41,015 nucleotides of DNA. Origin: JBASEY01 sp049652745 (GTDB lineage Bacteria; CSSED10-310). Positions 8,363-16,692 of this stretch are shown here, one piece after another. Position 1 is the stretch's first letter; each line of letters begins with the position of its first letter. The notes beneath the pieces are model-generated. The model had not been told where the DNA came from. It did not search any database and saw nothing but the letters and a program-made list of their open reading frames with translations. The stretch spans positions 1 to 41,015 of the forward strand of contig JBASEY010000009.1 in assembly GCA_049652745.1 (NCBI GenBank), read 5' to 3'. The position numbers and the translations under genes were made by a program.

Positions 8363-10528
8363 TCAGCGCTTTTTTTTGAGTCTGGTAAAAAAGCCTGTCT
8401 GTTGCGACTCTTTCACTTTTTCTAAAAGGTATTTGGCCTCACGATCATCGGCATCCCAAGCTAGCGCCGTTTTTAAGTATCTCTCAGCTTCATCATGCAT
8501 TTCCATTCCAATATATACCCTTGCTATTTGGCAAAAATATGAAGGGTTTTCCTTTTCCAATATCAACGCTCGTTTTATGTTATCCAGCGCTTGATTCATG
8601 TGCGCGCCGCCCAGACGTAACTGGCTTCGAGATAAATAGTAATAAGCTTCAGCAATGCGTGGATTTTTTCTGAGAATTCCTTCTAGTATGTTTATTGCGT
8701 CCTTGAATTTATTTTGCTTGTATAATTCTACAGCTTCGAATAATTGCGTTTTCTCTATATCCTGCGAATGTGGTTGGGAGGCGCTCTTTTCCGTTTCGTT
8801 TTGTTCATAAGCCTTTTTTACTGTTTTTTGTTTTTCAGCAGCTTGCTTTTTCGATACACCAGGCGTCTCAGATGACCGATCTGTCACTTTTTCCTGATCT
8901 CCCTTTTTTGCTTTGGGCTTCAAGATTATCTTATCCAATGGGTCAGTTAGACTCGAAACATCATCTGCCAGATCTGATTTTGTTCGCCTTTCAACCCATA
9001 AGTTTTTATCGTAACGCTCTCGCGATTTGATGTTCGAAATTATCCTGTATGCATGGTTGACCATGCTGAATAGCTCTTCCAATTTTTCTTCAACATCCGG
9101 ATTCAGTTTTTCACGATCATACATATCCGGGTGATAGCGCCTTGACAACCTTACAAATGCATTCCTTATGTCTTCTTGTGAAGAGTTTTCCGTAACCCCC
9201 AACAATTGATAATGATTCATTTTCAGATATTGCCTATACGTACTATTTAACTCGTCAATACCTTGCGGCACATCGTTGAAGCGGGGACGCTCAGGCTCAT
9301 CATTCGGCAGTTTTTTTTCTTTTTTGAGTTTGGGTATTCTCCTTCGCATACCCTGTCCTTCAGAGGATATCGATAATTTATCGTTATCTTTTTCCTCTTC
9401 GTGAGCCAATCCTTCCAATTCAATCGCTCCCGCGTCAATCAGTGCATAAATGGCTCGCCTGGCAGCTTCTTTGGGAAGACCTGTCATAAGTATCAAATCC
9501 TTGAGTTTGATCTTATCAACCGCTCTGGAATAAATAAACCATTCTTTGGGCCCCAGAGAACGAGCCAACACATTGGATTGATCAAAACCAGGTTTTCTAT
9601 AAAGTTCGACGGACTCATCTGAAAGAAGATTATCCATGTCCTCTTGAAGAAAGCGCAAAGCCTTATCCTGTAAGGGCTGTAAATCACTAAAACGCTCCGG
9701 AAACAACGCAGCGACATCATCCAAAAGAAGGTTTGCTCGAAGAAACCTTTTCTGTTCCATCGCAACATAAACCTGCCAAATTCTTTCCTGATACTCTTTT
9801 TGTGTTTTTTCGAGTGAACTATCTATATGCACCCATTTTTTCTCGACAAGATCCGCCAACGCCTGACAAATAATAAAATCTTTTTCGTCTATTTCAGCCA
9901 AAATATCCAAAATTCGTCGTTTTCCATCACATAAGCTCAAAATTTTATGCTGAAACTCGCTCAAAGAAACCAACTTTTCTGTCTGTACACCCGACGCTTT
10001 GGGGACACTTTCAAGACTTCCTAAAAGATCATAAATTCTTTGCCATTCTTTCCGTTTCCCGGCAGAACCAAAAAATAATTCCTGTACAGCTATCGACAAC
10101 GGGATTTGCTCCGACTCATCAAGCTCTTCATCAATAAACACAAAGCGGCCTTCTGATCTATGCAATAAACTTTCAATAATCGCAACCATCTGATCCAACA
10201 AAATTGATTTCACTTTGTCTTCCGGAATCAACCCCTTCTCAACACAAAGCTTTCCAAGAAGTTTGCCCGTCTGCTTACCCTCTTCAAGCAAACCTTCCAC
10301 TTGTTTCTGAGTAACATACCCCTTCTTGATTATAATGTTTCCAAAACGTTCTTTTTCCAAATTTGAACAAGCATTAACAATTATCCCGTTTTTCAAAGCA
10401 ATCTGTTTCTCTTCATCGCCAATTGTCACTGTCAACGATCCGGTTTTTTTTGAATCGGCAAGCCATTGCAAAATATTCGATAACGGCATTGTTTCAAGAT
10501 TACCTTGAAAAGGCTTTTTGCTGCTCAT
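8363..10528 (-). CDS. PATAN (DUF4388) - DnaJ - TPR multidomain protein
   Basis: 721 residues. Residues about 4-135 form a DUF4388/PATAN-type region (FQGNLETMPLSNILQWLADSKKTGSLTV), common in bacterial signalling proteins. Two winged-helix-like segments follow (about 200-250 and 330-370). A J domain at about 440-505 has HYQLLGVTENSS and the HPD motif near residue 465, which in DnaJ proteins stimulates Hsp70 ATPase. A lysine/glutamate-rich linker leads to TPR repeats at about 595-705. No zinc-finger or client-binding DnaJ domains are present, so it is a specialised co-chaperone. ATG at 10528 is preferred over an upstream GTG (10567) because the -10 box of the likely promoter overlaps the GTG-initiated region. 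It is the last gene of the 16276-8363 cluster. Confidence 0.85.
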   Translation of the reverse strand: MSSKKPFQGNLETMPLSNILQWLADSKKTGSLTVTIGDEEKQIALKNGIIVNACSNLEKERFGNIIIKKGYVTQKQVEGLLEEGKQTGKLLGKLCVEKGLIPEDKVKSILLDQMVAIIESLLHRSEGRFVFIDEELDESEQIPLSIAVQELFFGSAGKRKEWQRIYDLLGSLESVPKASGVQTEKLVSLSEFQHKILSLCDGKRRILDILAEIDEKDFIICQALADLVEKKWVHIDSSLEKTQKEYQERIWQVYVAMEQKRFLRANLLLDDVAALFPERFSDLQPLQDKALRFLQEDMDNLLSDESVELYRKPGFDQSNVLARSLGPKEWFIYSRAVDKIKLKDLILMTGLPKEAARRAIYALIDAGAIELEGLAHEEEKDNDKLSISSEGQGMRRRIPKLKKEKKLPNDEPERPRFNDVPQGIDELNSTYRQYLKMNHYQLLGVTENSSQEDIRNAFVRLSRRYHPDMYDREKLNPDVEEKLEELFSMVNHAYRIISNIKSRERYDKNLWVERRTKSDLADDVSSLTDPLDKIILKPKAKKGDQEKVTDRSSETPGVSKKQAAEKQKTVKKAYEQNETEKSASQPHSQDIEKTQLFEAVELYKQNKFKDAINILEGILRKNPRIAEAYYYLSRSQLRLGGAHMNQALDNIKRALILEKENPSYFCQIARVYIGMEMHDEAERYLKTALAWDADDREAKYLLEKVKESQQTGFFTRLKKKR

Positions 10529-10550
10529 CTTTAACGCTCGATTCCTTTCT

Positions 10551-10587
10551 ATTATACAACCAACCACTCTGTTGTAACAAACAACAG
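10551..10587 (-). promoter_or_regulatory. Promoter of the PATAN-DnaJ gene with a 7-bp dyad
   Basis: On the minus strand TTGTTA (10575-10580) and a perfect TATAAT (10551-10556) are 18 bp apart. The transcript would start about 15 bases before the chosen ATG. CTGTTGT (10569-10575) and ACAACAG (10581-10587) form an inverted repeat centred on the -35 region, a possible operator. Confidence 0.5.
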
Positions 10588-10650
10588 AACAAACTCAATT
10601 TCTCATTTTAAACCAAAATGGTCAAATTTCCAGAAAATCGTTCATCTAAA

Positions 10651-11478
10651 TCATTCACCCATCAGCGCAATGAGACGAATCAAATCGTCATCATTATAAT
10701 ACTCAAATACGATTTTTCCTCCGCCTTTTTTTATAGGAAAACATCTGATTTTCGTTAAATATTTCGTTCGCAACAAATCAATGGCCGCTTCTAAATCAGC
10801 GTTTCCTCGGCTTTTAGAGATTTTTTTTCGCTCTGGCGCCTTTAACACTTTCAACCGCCGCTCGAGCTCTCGAACCGACCACTCTTGTTTGGTCGCTTTT
10901 TCCGCATATGTGATCATCTGATTCTGGTTTTCCAAGCTCAATAACACTTTGGCATGACCCATTGAAATCGTTTCTTGTTCCAACATTTCTAGAACACGTT
11001 TCGGTAATTTCAACAGGCGTATCATATTGGCCACTGTAGCACGGTTTTTTCCAACTACACGCGAAATATCCTCCTGAGTCATGCCGTATTCATTCGTTAA
11101 CATGCTATACCCTTTGGCAATTTCCACAGGATTTAAATCGTTTCTTTGTAAATTCTCGACTAGTGACAATTCCAGAGCTTTCTTGTCATCAATTTTTCGC
11201 ACAATAGCAGGTATGTGGGTAAGCCCTGCCAATTGCGCTGCTCGCCAACGCCGCTCACCGGCAATAAGCTCAAATCCTGATGATCCTGGCCTGACAAAAA
11301 TCGGTTGAACTATACCATTTTGACGAATTGAATCCGCCAACTCCTGAATTTTTTCCAAGTCGAATCGATGCCTGGGCTGATGAATTCCTGGTTTTATTCG
11401 ATCCAGCGGAATACTCTGAATTTCATCTTCCATTTCGTTATTTCGCCTCGAAAAAGCGTCGCCCAAACCATTTTTCAA
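10651..11478 (-). CDS. parB: ParB/Spo0J-family partition protein (orphan)
   Basis: A full-length 275-residue chromosomal-type ParB. The N-terminal CTP-binding domain has GERRWRA (74-80) and ENLQR (108-112). The central helix-turn-helix domain (about 131-155, MTQEDISRVVGKNRATVANMI) binds parS. The C-terminal part (IRCFPIKKGGGKIVFEYYNDDDL) matches the dimerisation domain. The start is TTG at 11478: GAGAGGTG lies 7 bases upstream, and the resulting MKNGLGDAF resembles usual ParB N-termini. No parA is adjacent; its neighbours are a metallo-beta-lactamase lipoprotein and a DnaJ-like protein. A parS-like palindrome occurs at 14712-14727. Confidence 0.93.
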   Translation of the reverse strand: MKNGLGDAFSRRNNEMEDEIQSIPLDRIKPGIHQPRHRFDLEKIQELADSIRQNGIVQPIFVRPGSSGFELIAGERRWRAAQLAGLTHIPAIVRKIDDKKALELSLVENLQRNDLNPVEIAKGYSMLTNEYGMTQEDISRVVGKNRATVANMIRLLKLPKRVLEMLEQETISMGHAKVLLSLENQNQMITYAEKATKQEWSVRELERRLKVLKAPERKKISKSRGNADLEAAIDLLRTKYLTKIRCFPIKKGGGKIVFEYYNDDDLIRLIALMGE

Positions 11479-11537
11479 TTTTTACACCTCTCTAAAATAA
11501 ACTCCCTTAATAGAGTAACAGCAGACAAAAAATACCG

Positions 11538-12407
11538 TTATTTAAGCTCTCGTTTTATAATTTTGACCCCGCCCTCTGGTTTCCCAACCACCATAACGCT
11601 TCCTGTTTGGGAAAGACGAATGGTTTTTTCGCTCCACTTCGCCAAGTCCGCCAACGTTTCTTTTCGAGGATTACCGTAAGGATTGATACCATCGCTAATA
11701 ATTGTAACCTCGGGGTTAGCCAAACGATAAAACTCCTCCAGAGACGATCCGCCATGATGAGGCGCTTTGAGAACCGTTACGGGAAAAATTTCAGGATGAG
11801 AGCGAATGAGTTGTTCCTGGGCATGAATACCGATGTCTCCAGGGAGTAGAACTCCTTTTCCAAATCCGTAAAAATGTATTACCAACGACGATTCATTCAG
11901 GTCTGGATGAATGATTTTAGGACCAACAACATCGAACCACCGATTTCCTGACAACAACACCCGATCTCCGTCCGTTACCGTGTTAAATGTCAATTCTCCT
12001 TTTGTTATTTTGCTTTCGATCAACTCGACAAACCCTTCCGGCATCTCTGGACTATTCAGCTCAAAAGAGCTATAAACCGCTCCTACACGAAGTCCGGATT
12101 GTAGTATACCATGGGCAGCTCCAATATGGTCCGGATGTGGATGGGTAATGAGCAAAGCATCGAGACGATCGATACCTATTTGGTGGAAGTAGTCCAAAAT
12201 AACAGATGTCATCGGCGGGTAACCGCCATCGACAAAAAAGGTCGCCGGCCCGAGTTTCACAAGAATAGCGTCTCCATATCCCACATCAATAAAATGTATT
12301 ACACTCAATTCGTTATCAGCCGAGTAACGCAGCGGTCCACATCCTGCTGCAAGCGCCAAAGCGGCTGCCAGCAAAAGAAAACGTAGACACGAATTTGCCA
12401 ACGCCAT
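11538..12407 (-). CDS. Metallo-beta-lactamase-fold lipoprotein, ComEC C-domain type
   Basis: 289 residues. The N-terminus is a lipoprotein signal with lipobox LAAGC (lipidated C23). The rest is a metallo-beta-lactamase fold: VIHFIDVGYGDAILVKLG, THPHPDHIG carrying the HxHxDH metal motif, LLPGDIG, and APHHGGS. This arrangement matches the C-terminal domain of the DNA-uptake channel ComEC and free-standing relatives, thought to be hydrolases acting outside the cytoplasm. ATG at 12407 is chosen because GAGGTG is 6-7 bases upstream and the signal peptide begins there; a start 30 bases further upstream would spoil it. It lies 59 bases before parB and 33 bases after the coiled-coil gene, so it is likely co-transcribed. 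Substrate unknown. Confidence 0.85.
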   Translation of the reverse strand: MALANSCLRFLLLAAALALAAGCGPLRYSADNELSVIHFIDVGYGDAILVKLGPATFFVDGGYPPMTSVILDYFHQIGIDRLDALLITHPHPDHIGAAHGILQSGLRVGAVYSSFELNSPEMPEGFVELIESKITKGELTFNTVTDGDRVLLSGNRWFDVVGPKIIHPDLNESSLVIHFYGFGKGVLLPGDIGIHAQEQLIRSHPEIFPVTVLKAPHHGGSSLEEFYRLANPEVTIISDGINPYGNPRKETLADLAKWSEKTIRLSQTGSVMVVGKPEGGVKIIKRELK

Positions 12408-12440
12408 CCGTTCACCTCGATTAAATAAAAAGAGCAAAAA

Positions 12441-13238
12441 TCAATAATCAGGTAATCCTAAATCACGTTTAAAATTGTCAATGATTTCATTTGTTGAACG
12501 ATCGACACGGGTCGTTTTGGGTTTCTTTTTTGGAGATGTGTTTTTTCCTGCCGGTTGTTTTTCGACAGGAGGGTGTTCCGTCGTGGTGGTTCCAGGCTTC
12601 TCGGAATCATCTTGATCTACGGCATCTGATTCACCAACCAATTCAACACGGTCGGTTTTTATGCCTGTATTAACCTTTCTGGTATTTTCCATTACCCCTT
12701 TAGAAGTCCTCGGCTGCTCTACAATGATGTCCATCTGAGTCTGCCTTTGCTCAACTTGCACCGATTTCGATGAAATAGATTCTGCGCTTTTGAGTTCAGC
12801 AATTTGTTCCTGTAGGGACTGCACTTCGTTAAGCAATCGTTTTATCTCATCGTGTGCAGTATTCCGGTATTCCAACCATGAGGTTTTTTCTGCTTCGAGA
12901 TATCCTATCTGGTCCTGGAGATCCTCGTTTTCTTGTTTTAATTCAGTGAGTTGCCCGGTCAATTGCTCAATTGTGTGATGCGAGACTTGTTTTTCCGGGT
13001 TATTTTCGGGTTCTGTTGCAGCTTTCCCTTTTTTTTGTGATTGGGACTGAGTCATGAGTTTTTTTCTTGCTTTCGCCACATCATGTTCCAGGTTCATTTG
13101 CAATGTTTTAATTTCTTCCAATTGTTTTCGAGACTGTTTCAGTTGTCTGTTCAAAATTGAGTGGCGAATTAACCATCCTATAATAGTTCCGCCTAAAACA
13201 GCTACTACTGCTATCAAATACGTCATGGTGCTACTCAC
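12441..13238 (-). CDS. Membrane-anchored coiled-coil protein
   Basis: 265 residues, no recognised family. One N-terminal transmembrane helix (about 6-24) is followed by a long coiled coil interrupted near residues 70-85 (about 28-150; ELKQENEDLQDQIGYLEAEKTSWLEY). A disordered, charged, Thr/Pro/Lys-rich stretch follows, and a conserved-looking tail NEIIDNFKRDLGLPDY. The tail and linker look like a tethered partner-binding element. The start is GTG at 13238 with GGGAG about 10 bases upstream; ATG four codons later is an alternative. It sits between the kinase gene (98 bp) and the MBL lipoprotein (33 bp) in the same direction, which suggests a shared transcript and perhaps a scaffold role in the cluster. 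Confidence 0.7.
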   Translation of the reverse strand: MSSTMTYLIAVVAVLGGTIIGWLIRHSILNRQLKQSRKQLEEIKTLQMNLEHDVAKARKKLMTQSQSQKKGKAATEPENNPEKQVSHHTIEQLTGQLTELKQENEDLQDQIGYLEAEKTSWLEYRNTAHDEIKRLLNEVQSLQEQIAELKSAESISSKSVQVEQRQTQMDIIVEQPRTSKGVMENTRKVNTGIKTDRVELVGESDAVDQDDSEKPGTTTTEHPPVEKQPAGKNTSPKKKPKTTRVDRSTNEIIDNFKRDLGLPDY

Positions 13239-13336
13239 AGGCTAATTTCTCCCACTGGATAATAATTTTGCCCCAAATCAATATTACACAAGTTATGATT
13301 TTAGTCCAAACTGCTTTTCACGAATAGTGTGTCTAT

Positions 13337-16276
13337 TTATATAATTGCTTCCCATTCGGCATTTTCCAGGCCAAGCCAGTTCAAAATTCCCTGTGCTCTC
13401 AGCTTATATTCTTCGCGAATTTTCCCGTCTACAAGCGATGCACTCCGAAGCAACGCTGCACTCCTTTCGAGAGGAAACATTTCTTTTTCAGCCAGCTTTG
13501 CAGCCATTTCCCACAAATCCAGAGCCTCTTCAAATTGCTCCTGCATTGCCAAAGCATCACCTAGAAAAATATTCACCCTGCTTTTCAACAAAACATCGGT
13601 TGGTTCACTATTCCATTTTTGAATTTCTTCAAAAACAATTTGAGCTTTATCAGGCTTTTTATTTTTCAATAACACCAATCCTTTATCAAGTCGATATCTA
13701 TTACAAATTGACTTGATATGCTCCTGTTCGGTTTGCTGAACCAAGCGATGAAAAATGGCTTCGGCATATAACAAATCGCCTTCAAAAAGGCGAATTCGGC
13801 CTTTTACTGCCAGAGCTTCACGGTGTAAATCCGCCAGATCATCTCCACTACGAGCGATGTTCATAAAATCATCGAGGAGAACTTTTGCCTCTTTCAGAAG
13901 GCCTGCTTGCCTTTTCATATCCGCCAATCCAAGTGCTGCCAAAACGTGTAGCCGCGTCAACTCTCTGTTGGGGCAATCCGATAAATTCACTGCTTTCGCC
14001 GATATTTGAGCAGTCCGATTCCAATACACCATAGCCTGTTGCCAAAATCCCAAATGCATAAGGCAGTGTCCGATTCCCAAACGGCACTTTAGAAGTGTTT
14101 CCACGTTCATGCCCGGCGCTATTTCCATCGCGGTTTGCCAAGCTGTTATAGAAGGGTTTATCCAGCCTTTAGCGTACCACTCTTCTGCAGAGTTCAATAA
14201 TATTTCTGATGCTATATCCGTTCGTTTGAGTTTTACAGCCAGGTTCGCGGCTGCAAATTTGGTTGCAACCGGTGAGTCCCCAGCAAACCATTCCATAAAT
14301 TTTTCTGCCGTGTCGATCGTGAGTTTTATATTGTGTATATCAAATGATTCTCTAAAAAAATCGGCAACGACTGGTGAGATAAACTTGAAACTCTGCCTGA
14401 CTCCTGGCGCTGTTTGAAAAAAACCTTTTTGAATTAAAAGCTCTATTTGAGACGAAATCTCGGCGGCGGTTTTTTGGCTGATGGCTGTAATTTGCTCAAT
14501 ATTGAACCGCTCGGGGAAAATCGCCGCAATTTGTACTGTCGCTTTCTCGTCGTCAGAAAGGTCTTTTTGATATTCATTGGCATATCGTACCAACTCAATC
14601 GGTGTGTAGGTTTTAGGGAGTGGTTTATAACCGTAACTAGTGTCTATCCGTGCTACCCAAACAGAATCTCCATAACTGATAATCCCTTCCGACCCGAGCA
14701 TTCGAACGATATGTTCCACGTGGAACGGGTTTCCACCGGTCAGAGCATGGAGCCTGTCGGGCAGGTCAAAAATTTCTTTGAATCCTGGCAACAGGAGATC
14801 TATGAATTGCCTGGTTTCTTCAAGAGTGAGATTTTTGAGACGAAAGTGTGAGAATTTGTCATAATTTCGCATTATCTGACGGATGGCTCTAGCGATGCTG
14901 CGGCTCTCTTCCCCTTGGTCACTTAACGTAAGCAAAACAACCAGCGGACAAGGTTTGCCATGTGCTGTCTGGCGAACAAAATAACGTAATAAAGCGATTA
15001 TGGTTTCGCGGTCTGAACGTGTGCGATGATGGAGATTTTCTAAAATCAATAATCCCGGCTGATTGCTAAACACATCAAAAAGGCCGTCCAATACTAGTTC
15101 TTCGGGACTATCTGCTAGATTTTCCGATGCTCCTGCCAACATGGCAATCTCCAATATTCCTGTTCGCTTTCCAAAATCCCCGAAAATTTTTCTGCCAATC
15201 AACTCCGCCTGTAATTTAATTTCTTTTGTCAGCCGAGTTTTTCCGCTTCCCAACCCCCCTTGAATTAAAAACACACGTGGTCTCGGGTCGCCGGAAATTG
15301 CTTGTAAAGCTTCAAGCGTCCTATTCAGCTCAATTTCGCAACCCACCAAAGGCGATTCCGTTATGCACAGCATTTTCCTAATCATTCCTGTTTGTTGGGT
15401 AAGATCTATCTGTTTAAGAATTTCGCGAGCCGCCAAAAGATGTTGCTTTAATTCCGCAGCAGATTCATATCTTTCTTCAGGGCAGCGGCGCAGCATGCAA
15501 TTTAAGACTTCTGCAATACATCCTGGTAATTCCGGTTCATATCGACGAGGGTCTGGAACATCTTGTCTGGTGCGTACAAGAATTTGCTTCATGATCGATC
15601 CGTCGAAGGGTGTTTGATGCACGAACGACTCGTATGCCATCAAGCCCAATGAGTATATATCTGAACGATGATTGACTTTGGAAGTGAGTGTCTGCTCAGG
15701 ACTCATATAAGCCAGGGTCCCCATGATAGACCCTGTTCTAGTCGACTGACCAATGGAATCCTCCCTGCGCATTGACCCAAAATCCGCTATTTTTACAACC
15801 CCTCTTTGAGTTATCAATAGATTACCTGGTTTGATATCTCTATGTACAATCCCGTTTTCATGCAGATAACTCAGAGCATCAGCCGCTTGAATCAGTAGAG
15901 ATAATATATATAGATACAGTTTTTTCTTATCTTTCAGCTTGTGTTCTTTCAAATTTTGGCGAAAGGCTGCCAGATGTTGAGTCCATTCCTTTCCATCAAC
16001 CAATTCCATAGTATAAAACAATTGATGATTGATGGACCCAAACTCAAAGACACGAATAAGATTGGGATGATTTAGCTTTTGGGCAACAGCGAATTCGCGC
16101 CGAAAGCGTGACAACAAATTTTTCGATTCTTCTTCCTCTTCAACATTGGTGATTTTCAAGGCTAAAAATTGATTGTTTCTAGGATCTCTTACTTTGTAAA
16201 CCCTTCCAGCGCCTCCCGCTCCAATCAGAGATTCTATAATGAATCTGTCGATGACACTGTTCTGATTATGTTTCAT
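13337..16276 (-). CDS. Ser/Thr protein kinase fused to STAND/AAA ATPase and TPR region
   Basis: 979 residues. Residues 10-290 form a Hanks-type kinase with a glycine loop (IGAGGAGRVYKV), K41, HRDIKPGN with catalytic D147, DFG at 165-167, and a GTLAYMSPEQ activation segment; all catalytic residues are present. From about residue 310 an ATPase of the AAA_16/STAND type begins, with Walker A GGLGSGKT (340-347) and TGGNPFHVEHI near residues 515-522. The C-terminal 350 residues are helical TPR-like repeats. No transmembrane segment is seen, so it acts in the cytosol. The architecture resembles kinase-ATPase-TPR regulators of developmentally complex bacteria. It is the first gene of the minus-strand cluster ending with parB and the DnaJ-like gene. 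The start has only a weak GGTTTAGG site. Confidence 0.9.
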   Translation of the reverse strand: MKHNQNSVIDRFIIESLIGAGGAGRVYKVRDPRNNQFLALKITNVEEEEESKNLLSRFRREFAVAQKLNHPNLIRVFEFGSINHQLFYTMELVDGKEWTQHLAAFRQNLKEHKLKDKKKLYLYILSLLIQAADALSYLHENGIVHRDIKPGNLLITQRGVVKIADFGSMRREDSIGQSTRTGSIMGTLAYMSPEQTLTSKVNHRSDIYSLGLMAYESFVHQTPFDGSIMKQILVRTRQDVPDPRRYEPELPGCIAEVLNCMLRRCPEERYESAAELKQHLLAAREILKQIDLTQQTGMIRKMLCITESPLVGCEIELNRTLEALQAISGDPRPRVFLIQGGLGSGKTRLTKEIKLQAELIGRKIFGDFGKRTGILEIAMLAGASENLADSPEELVLDGLFDVFSNQPGLLILENLHHRTRSDRETIIALLRYFVRQTAHGKPCPLVVLLTLSDQGEESRSIARAIRQIMRNYDKFSHFRLKNLTLEETRQFIDLLLPGFKEIFDLPDRLHALTGGNPFHVEHIVRMLGSEGIISYGDSVWVARIDTSYGYKPLPKTYTPIELVRYANEYQKDLSDDEKATVQIAAIFPERFNIEQITAISQKTAAEISSQIELLIQKGFFQTAPGVRQSFKFISPVVADFFRESFDIHNIKLTIDTAEKFMEWFAGDSPVATKFAAANLAVKLKRTDIASEILLNSAEEWYAKGWINPSITAWQTAMEIAPGMNVETLLKCRLGIGHCLMHLGFWQQAMVYWNRTAQISAKAVNLSDCPNRELTRLHVLAALGLADMKRQAGLLKEAKVLLDDFMNIARSGDDLADLHREALAVKGRIRLFEGDLLYAEAIFHRLVQQTEQEHIKSICNRYRLDKGLVLLKNKKPDKAQIVFEEIQKWNSEPTDVLLKSRVNIFLGDALAMQEQFEEALDLWEMAAKLAEKEMFPLERSAALLRSASLVDGKIREEYKLRAQGILNWLGLENAEWEAII
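14712..14727. promoter_or_regulatory. parS-like ParB-binding palindrome inside the kinase gene
   Basis: TGTTCCACGTGGAACG matches the parS consensus form TGTTCCACGTGGAACA at 15 of 16 positions, and its inner 14 bp are a perfect palindrome. It lies about 3.2 kb from parB. Caution: on the coding strand it spells part of the conserved STAND motif GNPFHVEH, so protein conservation could create it by chance. I saw no second good copy in the window. Confidence 0.45.
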
Positions 16277-16692
16277 GCCTAAACCATCAATACCGGTTGC
16301 TCAAGCTCACCAATCAATCAGCACTTCATTATTGGCGATTTTCCGGGTTCGCTCAGACGATTTTTTACTGAAGCTATACGGTTTATACACCATGATTCAA
16401 ACCTCTCTTACTATTTCAGTATTTTAACAGAATCTTTTTTAATCACAAATCCGTTTGGCGACACACTGAGAACTGGGGACAGACACCGGTAACTCTTTGA
16501 AAGTAAATTTGGTGACAGACAACTGGAAAGTGGCGAGGAAAAGGATTGAATACCCAATATCCAAGTGGTTAGCTATCGGAATTCATTGCCGTCATATAAG
16601 TTACTCTGCAGATTTGAATCAACCGAAAAACCTAACCAAAAACCAAGTGCCAGGAACCGCGCTCGAAAAGCGCCGCGCAGCACCAAGAACTA
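16277..16692. other. Gap holding a composite repeat copy and heptad-phased DNA
   Basis: There is no gene in these 416 bp between the kinase start and the lpdA stop. 16277-16472 shows nothing clear beyond AT-rich sequence, which may contain the kinase promoter. A full GACAGAC repeat is at 16473-16529. A tail of roughly 7-nt-phased AACC/CCAGGAA-type sequence runs about 16620-16665, ending in GC-rich bases near lpdA. Open frames over 16497-16808 are products of this repeat and of lpdA antisense. Confidence 0.6.
16473..16529 (+). repeat. GACAGAC composite repeat, full copy A
   Basis: Reads CTGGGGACAGACACCGGT, then TAACTCTTTGAAAGTAAAT, then TTGGTGACAGACAACTGGAA. The two GACAGAC motifs (16478-16484 and 16514-16520) are direct repeats 36 bp apart. 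It is one of six full copies in the window. Confidence 0.85.

Noticed and set aside
8340..8375. ACTCA...TGAGT hairpin as a bidirectional terminator between converging genes
   Set aside because: Only 5 bp of stem with a large loop; too weak to call.
13869..14141. Open frames antisense to or inside the kinase gene
   Set aside because: Shadow frames of a clear multidomain gene, without ribosome-binding sites or domains.
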